A stretch of 64,000 nucleotides of DNA, taken from Molossus alvarezi (taxonomy: Eukaryota; Chordata; Mammalia; Chiroptera; Molossidae). Positions 58,567 to 64,000 of the stretch are shown piece after piece (position 1 is the stretch's first letter; each line of letters begins with the position of its first letter). A program made the position numbers and the translations under genes. The stretch covers positions 88,050,348 through 88,114,347 of the forward strand of contig CM073887.1 in NCBI GenBank assembly GCA_037176705.1. The letters are read 5' to 3'. The notes under the pieces were generated by a model that saw only the letters and a program-made list of their open reading frames with translations, did not search any database and was not told the DNA's origin.

Positions 58567-58744
58567 ATCTCTATCTCTATCTCTATCTCTATCTCTATCT
58601 CTATCTCTATCTCTATCTCTATCTCTATCTCTATCTCTATCTCTATCTCTATCTCTATCCCTCCCTCCCTCTCTCCCTCCCTTACACTTTGTCTGAAGAT
58701 AAATGTAAAAATATCCTCAGGTAAGAATTAAAAAAAAAATTTTT
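58369..58744 (+). mobile_element. Ves-type SINE with expanded hexamer
   Basis: Normal head; the CT-rich middle has grown into a CT run and then about sixteen copies of TCTCTA (58565-58659). AAGACAT lies on both sides. Confidence 0.92.
58565..58659 (+). repeat. (TCTCTA)n microsatellite
   Basis: About sixteen uninterrupted hexamer copies inside a SINE, directly after a CT dinucleotide run. Confidence 0.97.
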
Positions 58745-58756
58745 AAGACATGTAAC

Positions 58757-58978
58757 TAGCCTGGCCAGTATGGCTCAGTTGAATGGAGCGTTGTCCTGTA
58801 TACCAAAAGATGGCGGGTTCAATTCTCACTCAGGGCACATATCCAGGTTGTGGTTCCAATCCTAGTTGGGGCTCATACAGGAGGCAACCGATCCATGTTT
58901 CTCTTGCTCCCTCTCTGTTCTTCTCTTCTCTAAAATCATTAAAAATATATACTCACATGAGGATTTTTTTTAAAAAAA
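58757..58978 (+). mobile_element. Old Ves-related SINE
   Basis: Diverged head (CCTGGCCAGTATGGCTCAG) and a tail ending CTCACATGAGGATT. It follows the preceding SINE almost directly. Confidence 0.83.
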
Positions 58979-58987
58979 AGACATATA

Positions 58988-59163
58988 GTCTGGCTGGTGT
59001 GGCTCAGTGGTTGAGTGTCAACCCATGCACCAAGAGGTCGCCAGTTCAATTCTGTCTGATCTCCAGTGGGGGGCATGTAGGAGACGGCCAGTAGATGTTC
59101 TCATTGATGTTTCTATCTCTCTCCCTCTCCCTTCCTTTCTCTCTAAAATCAATAAATTAAAAA
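58988..59163 (+). mobile_element. SINE, second type, deleted
   Basis: GGCTGGTGTGGCTCAG head, shortened middle, AAAATCAATAAATTAA tail. It is followed by a tandem duplication of an ATATATAACTATACTT unit at about 59165-59213. Confidence 0.85.
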
Positions 59164-59213
59164 AATTAAATATATATAACTATACTTAAATTAAATATAT
59201 ATAACTATACTTA

Positions 59214-60059
59214 ATTATGCAGATTAAATTGGAAATATTTTCAAGTTCAATAATGGTGTACATTTTTCCTTTTTCCTTAACACTACCTCTTTCCCCAAGA
59301 GGCTGAGGAATCGTAAAGTTGCCTCTTTAAGTTTAGGAAGTTAACTAGGAGGAAATGTGAGAAAGAAAATAATTATCTATTCATTAATGTTATATGAATG
59401 TGGAACTGTTGGGTAAGTCCAATACCTTTTTTTTTTGGCCAATACTTTTTTTTAGTTTGTAATTGTTTTTACTTTATTTTTATTATTGACATTATTGCAG
59501 ATGTCCCCATTTCTCCCTGACCCTTTGCCCAACCTCTACCCAGCCCCAGCCAACCCTTCTCTCTGGCTGTCACCACACTCTTGTCTCTGTGTATGGGTTA
59601 TGCATACACGGTATTTGGCTAATCTCTTCACCCTCTTTCACCCCCCACTCCCCACCCCCCACCCCCTGCCAACAGCTGTCAGTCTGTTCCATGTATCAAA
59701 GGCCTATACTTTTACACAGGAGTAGAAGACTCAGCCTCATCCAAAACCCCCAAGAGCCTATGAGTCTCTGTCCACTTGCTTCTAATACCATAAAAAACTG
59801 GGCAGTCTCTTCTGGTTACCACATAAAGGAAAAGGTGGCAATAAAACTAGAATTGTGTTGCCTTAACCACCATGCAAATCAATAAGCATGGCATTAATTG
59901 TGCTAAATTTTCATTGATAACATCTCAGAACAAAACATTCAGAATCAAGATGATGAAATAAAACTGCCTAAAAACACTTAGATGAACCCAGAGTACCTCT
60001 GTTCTAAAAACTCTTAAATCAACTGCTAATAAGGGTATGGCAGTGGTTTGAGGAACCAG
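59214..60059. other. Upstream intergenic DNA
   Basis: Contains the reverse L1 3'UTR piece at 59455-59720; otherwise nothing recognised. Confidence 0.45.
59455..59720 (-). mobile_element. L1 3'UTR fragment, reverse
   Basis: The complement of a bat or laurasiatherian L1 3'UTR: TTATTATTGACATTATTGCAG, CCCCATTTCTCCCTGACCC, GGGTTATGCATACACGG and AGCTGTCAGTCTGTTCCATG. It is the only L1 piece found on the minus strand. Confidence 0.75.
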
Positions 60060-61163
60060 AAAACATTCATTCATTCAACAAATATTTCCTGAGTCACCCT
60101 AAGGTCTCAGACTCTGTTCTAGACGCTGAGAATACAATGCTGAACAAGAATCCCTACTCTCAGGAATTTAGTTCTTAGTGAAAAGAAGCAAAATAAATAA
60201 GATGTTTGCAAGTTGGACTAGGGATTAGGAAAAAAAATAGTTGATACCAAACAACTGGAGGGGTCCAAATTTAGTAGGGTGGTCAGGAAAGACATCTTTT
60301 AAGATGTGGAATCTGAGACTTCCGGTCAAGACGGGGGCATAGGTAAGCGCGGTATTGAGTCCTCCCACAACCACATCAAAGTTACAACTAAACTAAAGAA
60401 CAACCATCATTCAAAACTGCCTGAAATCAAGCTGAATGGAAGTCCTCCAACTAAGGAATCAAAGAAGCAGCCACATCGAGACTGGTAGGAGGGGCGGAGG
60501 GGGATGAGCTGGTCACACACCCACGTGTGGCAGATAAAAATCAGGAGGACACCTTGGCTGGGAAGGTCCTCCCTGAGGACTGAGGGGTCCCCGTCCCACA
60601 CCAGGCGCCCCGCTCAGGGTTCCAATGCCAGGAAGAGAAGTCCCCATAACTTCTGGCTGAAAAAAAACAGCAGGAACTGAGGCTCAGGGAGTCTGAGGCA
60701 GCTGGAACCCCAGGCAGCTCCTCTTAAAGGGCCCACAAACGGACTTATCAGACTCATTCCTGATCAGTGTTGAGGGAAGGCAGCTCAAGGGGCGCCAGAG
60801 ACATACAGGAAAGAACTGAGCTGTTTGGCATTGAAGCCAGGGCTGGAGAGGGGGCTTTCTCCAAGACAAACGTGCTGTCAGAGGCCTTTGTTCCTGTGGT
60901 GAGCCCTTCCCTGGGACAGCAGACAGCCGCCATATCTGGGACTCCAGCAACCTGGCTCACACTGGTAGCCCCGCCCTGGTGATTCCCTGAGGCCCCACCC
61001 CACCCAACTTTCAGGCCCACTCAAGCTGTTGCCAGTTGCTTAGCCATAGGATTGGCCTGTCTTGGATCCTGCTTCAGGTTTTCCTAAATTATTTCAAACA
61101 AGCAGCTAGCCCCATACCTCTCATTAAGTAATACACAGAAACAAACACAGGGAGGCAGCCAAA

Positions 61164-62074
61164 ATGAGGAGACAAAGAAACAGGTCCCATATCAAAGAAC
61201 AAAACAAAAACCCAGGAAAAGAACTAAGCAAAATGGAGATAAGCAACCTAACAGATGCTGAGTTCAAAATACTGCTTATAAGAATGCTCCATGAACTTAG
61301 TGAGAACCTCAGCTAACTTAGTGAGGGCCTCAAGAGCATAAGAAAGGACCAGTCAGAAATGAAGGAGGCACTAACTGAAATAAAGAATAATTTACTCAGA
61401 TTCAATAGTACAGTAGGTAAAGCCAAGAAGCTAACCATCGATTTGGAATATAAGGAAGCAAAAAACACCCAATCAGAACAGCAAAAAGAAAAAAGAATCC
61501 AAAAAAATGAGGAGAGTGTAAGGAGCCTCTGGGACAATTTCAAGTGTGCCAACATTTGCATCTTGAGGGTGCCAGAAGGAGAAGAGAGAGAATAAGAAAT
61601 CAAAAACCTATTTGAAATGATAATGGCAGAAAACTTCCCTAATTGGTGAAGGAAACAGACATACAAGTCCAGGAAGCACAGAGAGTCCCAAACAAGATGA
61701 ACCCCAAGAGGCCCACACCAAGACACATCATCATCAAAATGCAAAAGGTTCAAGACAAAGAGAGAATCTTAAAAGCAGCAAGAGAAAAGCAGTTAGTTAC
61801 CTACAAGGGAGTTCCCTTAAGACTGTCAGCTGATTTCTCAAAAGAAACTTTGCAGGCCAGAAGGGAGTGGCAAGAAATATTCAGAGTGATGAAAAGCAAG
61901 AACCTACAACCAAGATTACTCTATCCTGCAAAGCTGTCATTTAGAATCGATGGCCATATAAAGAGTTTCACAGACAAGGAGTTCATCACCACCAAACCAT
62001 TATTATATGAAATGTTGAAGATAAAATATATGAACAAACAAAATGGCAATGAATACATAGCTATCAACAATTGA
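61164..62074 (+). pseudogene. HAL1 copy 4 ORF1 pseudogene
   Basis: The family ATG (MRRQRNRS) is at 61164. A stop appears in the coiled coil near 61314 (AGCTAA against AGTGAA in copy 3). The frame is open at 61359-61595 up to a stop after GEERE, then a one-base loss near 61642 precedes the open C-terminal part at 61643-62074. Three lesions make it non-coding. Confidence 0.85.
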
Positions 62075-62420
62075 ATCGACAAACAAAATGAACAAGCAGA
62101 ACAGAAACACTCTCATAGATATAGAGAACATTGTCTTGGTTGCCAGGATGGGAGGGGGGTTGGGGGAATAGGTGAAAAAGGTGAAGGGATTAAGTACAAG
62201 TTGGTTGCTAGACTGACAAACTTCAAAGGGAAGGGAGTTTTGGGGGTGGGAAGAAATAAACCAAAGAACTTATATGCATATACGCATAACCAATGGACAC
62301 AGACAACAGTGTGGGAAAAGGCAGGAGGTGGGCATTAGTGAGGAGGAGGGGCTCAGTGGGGGAAAAAATGAGGAACATCTGTAATACATTCAACAATAAA
62401 GATTAAATAAATAAATAAAT

Positions 62421-62860
62421 AAAATGGCATACAAATTAGTGTGTAGAGTATGCTCCCACTTTTATTTTTTAAATATTTTTATTGATTTTAGAGAGGAAGG
62501 GAGAGGGAGAGAGAGAGAACCATCAATGAGAGAGAACATTGACTGGTCGTCTTCTGCATGCTCCCCACTGGGGATTGGGCCCACAACCTGGGCATGTGCC
62601 ATGATCAGGAATCGAATTGGCAATCTCTTGGTGCATGGGTCGATGCTTAACCATTGAGCCACACCAGCTGGGCTATGATCCCACTTTTGAAAAAGTAATA
62701 CATATATGCTACTCTAAAGATGTCTTATATAAAAGAAATAATGGAGGATGTTAACAGCAATATGGATTTTCATGTATTACATATTCATATATATTGCATA
62801 AAAATTTGTTTCACCATCTTACTTGAAAAAATGGGCAATAAAAGTTATTAGAGACAAAAA
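62421..62860 (+). other. Sequence transduced by HAL1 copy 4
   Basis: This is non-HAL1 sequence between the element's own A-rich end and the second A-tail, ending AATAAAAGTTATTAGAGAC plus A's. It contains a minus-strand SINE (62464-62673) with its own TSD. Without the SINE and its duplicated target, roughly 215 bp of parent-locus flank was carried along. No gene is seen in it. Confidence 0.8.
62464..62673 (-). mobile_element. SINE, second type, in transduced DNA
   Basis: Reverse copy with TSD TATGCTCCCACTTTT and TATGATCCCACTTTT (62449-62463 and 62674-62688). Confidence 0.92.
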
Positions 62861-63568
62861 AAAAAAAAGATGTGGAATCTGAACAGAAGTATAAAGAAAG
62901 AATGAAAAGGAACCAGCATGGGAAGAAGGTAGTGAACAACATTCTGGCAGAGAAAAGAAAAAGTATAAAGGCTCCAGGGCAGAAAAGGGCTTAACCTGTT
63001 TGTAGAAGAAAAAGGAGTCCAGAGTTGCTGAATACACTCTGAGAGGGGGAAGATGTTTGAGATGTGGTTAGAAAAATATAAGAAGCCAGATTATGGAGGA
63101 TCTTGTAAATCATAGAAAGGAGGTTAGATAAGTGTGTAAAGCTATTACTCCATCTAGGTGGCTATGGCATATTTTAGGCAAAAGCTGATGGTGGCTAACT
63201 GGGGGTTTTTAGAGGTAATTATAGCTAACAGGACTTCTAGTAGCAGTGAAGGACAGAAAACCAAAGACTGATTCCTAGGTTTTTGACTTGAGCAATTAAA
63301 TAGAAGTCATTTCCTGAAAGACCAAGAAAAACACAGGTTTGAAGAAGAAAATCAAGCATATTCAGTTTGGCTACATTAAGTTAGAATTAGACATACATGT
63401 GAAGATTCTGAGTAGAATATATGTAGTGAAACCAGGATTGGAGAGACAAAATTGGGAGCAATTAGTTCATACATAGAATTTAAAATAATGGAATAGACAA
63501 GTTTACCTGGTAAGAAAGTGTATATACAGAAGAGGGTCCAGAACTAAGACTCAAAGAGGACAACACTT

Positions 63569-64000
63569 GCCCTGGCCACTTTGGCTCAGCAGTTAGACTG
63601 AAGTGGTTTTCAACCTTCCTAATGCTGCGACCCTTTAATACAGTTCCTCATGTTGTGGTGACCCCCAACCATAAAATTATTTTCATTGCTACTTCATAAC
63701 TGTAATTTTGCTACTGTTGCGTCTTAGGCGACCCCTGTGAAAGGGTTGTTCGACCCCCAAAGGGGTCGCGACCCACAGGTTGAGAACCGCTGGGTTAGAG
63801 CATGTGACTGCAGACCAAAGAGTCTTGGGTTCGATTCCAGTCAAGGGCATGTACCTCAGTTTCAGTTCGGTCCCTGACCCCAGTCAGGGTCATATGGGAG
63901 GCAACCAATTGATGTGTCTCTCTCACATCAATGTTTCTCTCTCTCTCCGTCCTTCCCTCTCTCTCTCTCTCTATCGGAAAATAAATAGAAAAAAATATAT
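63569..64000 (+). mobile_element. Ves-type SINE split by SPIN-like element
   Basis: Head at 63569-63599 and body from about 63794 to the window end. A hAT element interrupts the A box. The tail runs off the window. Confidence 0.9.
63600..63793 (-). mobile_element. SPIN-like non-autonomous hAT transposon
   Basis: The right end carries GTCGCGACCCACAGGTTGAGAACCGCTG-type sequence and the left end AGTGGTTTTCAACCTTCC, the terminal patterns of SPIN (Space Invader) hAT elements. Subterminal blocks (CCCTTTAATACAGTTCCTCA and GACCCCCAAAGGGGTCG) also fit. At about 194 bp it is internally deleted. GTTAGACT and GTTAGAGC on the two sides are a probable 8-bp TSD with changes. No transposase is present. Confidence 0.9.

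Larger units (their letters stand above)
60317..62867 (+). mobile_element. HAL1 copy 4 with 3' transduction
   Basis: The body starts GACTTCCGGTCAAG and its own 3' end (AATAAAGATTAAA) is at about 62393-62420. The TSD is not there. The 16-bp TSD AAGATGTGGAATCTGA is found at 60301-60316 and 62867-62882, after extra sequence, a second AATAAA at 62837-62842 and an A-tail. TTTT/AA at the left junction is a standard L1 endonuclease site. The short 5'UTR form is present. The element splits an old L2 whose sequence resumes on the right. Confidence 0.92.
60060..63560 (-). mobile_element. L2, reverse, split by HAL1 copy 4
   Basis: Left part 60060-60316 holds the tail complement (ATTCATTCATTCAACAAATATTT). 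After the HAL1 and its transduction, L2 resumes at 62883 with complements in order (GATTATGGAGGATCTTGTAAA, TCCTAGGTTTTTGACTTGAG) to about 63560. Confidence 0.8.

Noticed and set aside
58565..58659. Regular short repeats resembling a CRISPR array
   Set aside because: Perfect hexamer microsatellite with no spacers, in mammalian DNA.

Overview
This is mammalian nuclear DNA from a vespertilionid-type bat. The main evidence is about fifty tRNA-derived Ves-type SINEs in both orientations, many with intact target-site duplications (TSDs), a SPIN-like hAT transposon, and ORF1-only LINE-1 derivatives (HAL1). There is no prokaryotic gene organisation. Almost every short ORF in the window comes from a repeat.

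The one cellular gene I can identify is FNIP1 (folliculin-interacting protein 1) on the minus strand. Its first coding exon is at 55201-55292 and opens with [12 protein letters not shown]. It ends in a split serine codon before a consensus donor. It sits in a CpG island (about 54.76-56.25 kb) with two CACGTG boxes in CLEAR-like context, CCAAT and GC boxes, and a G-rich tract. I recognise no other FNIP1 exon, so 1-55200 is probably intron 1 and 56.3-64 kb is upstream intergenic DNA.

The intron is a layered record of transposition. Oldest are L2, MIR, MER5, MER20, Tigger-like and other hAT relics. Next come L1M 3' ends. Later come HAL1 copies at 0.76-3.44, 9.45-12.52 and 16.56-18.57 kb (a fourth at 60.3-62.9 kb is upstream of the gene), and the SINEs. 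All recognised L1/HAL1 pieces inside the intron lie on the plus strand, antisense to FNIP1.

The most unusual object is a class I (gamma-like) endogenous retrovirus at 22742-25597. It has one complete LTR, a tRNA-Phe primer-binding site, a gag with most of capsid missing, two zinc knuckles, an in-frame UGA between gag and pro, protease, and a frameshifted RT that stops without RNase H, integrase or env. Its right end is not U5. It is a 24-bp exact inverted copy of the U3 start, so both termini are U3 ends. It splits a SINE and is flanked by a probable 5-bp TSD. The second notable object is the upstream HAL1, which carries a 3' transduction: the flanking 16-bp TSD lies beyond a second poly(A) signal and A-tail, about 450 bp past the element's own 3' end.

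Coordinates of old repeats are approximate, because they were placed by eye against remembered consensus patterns.
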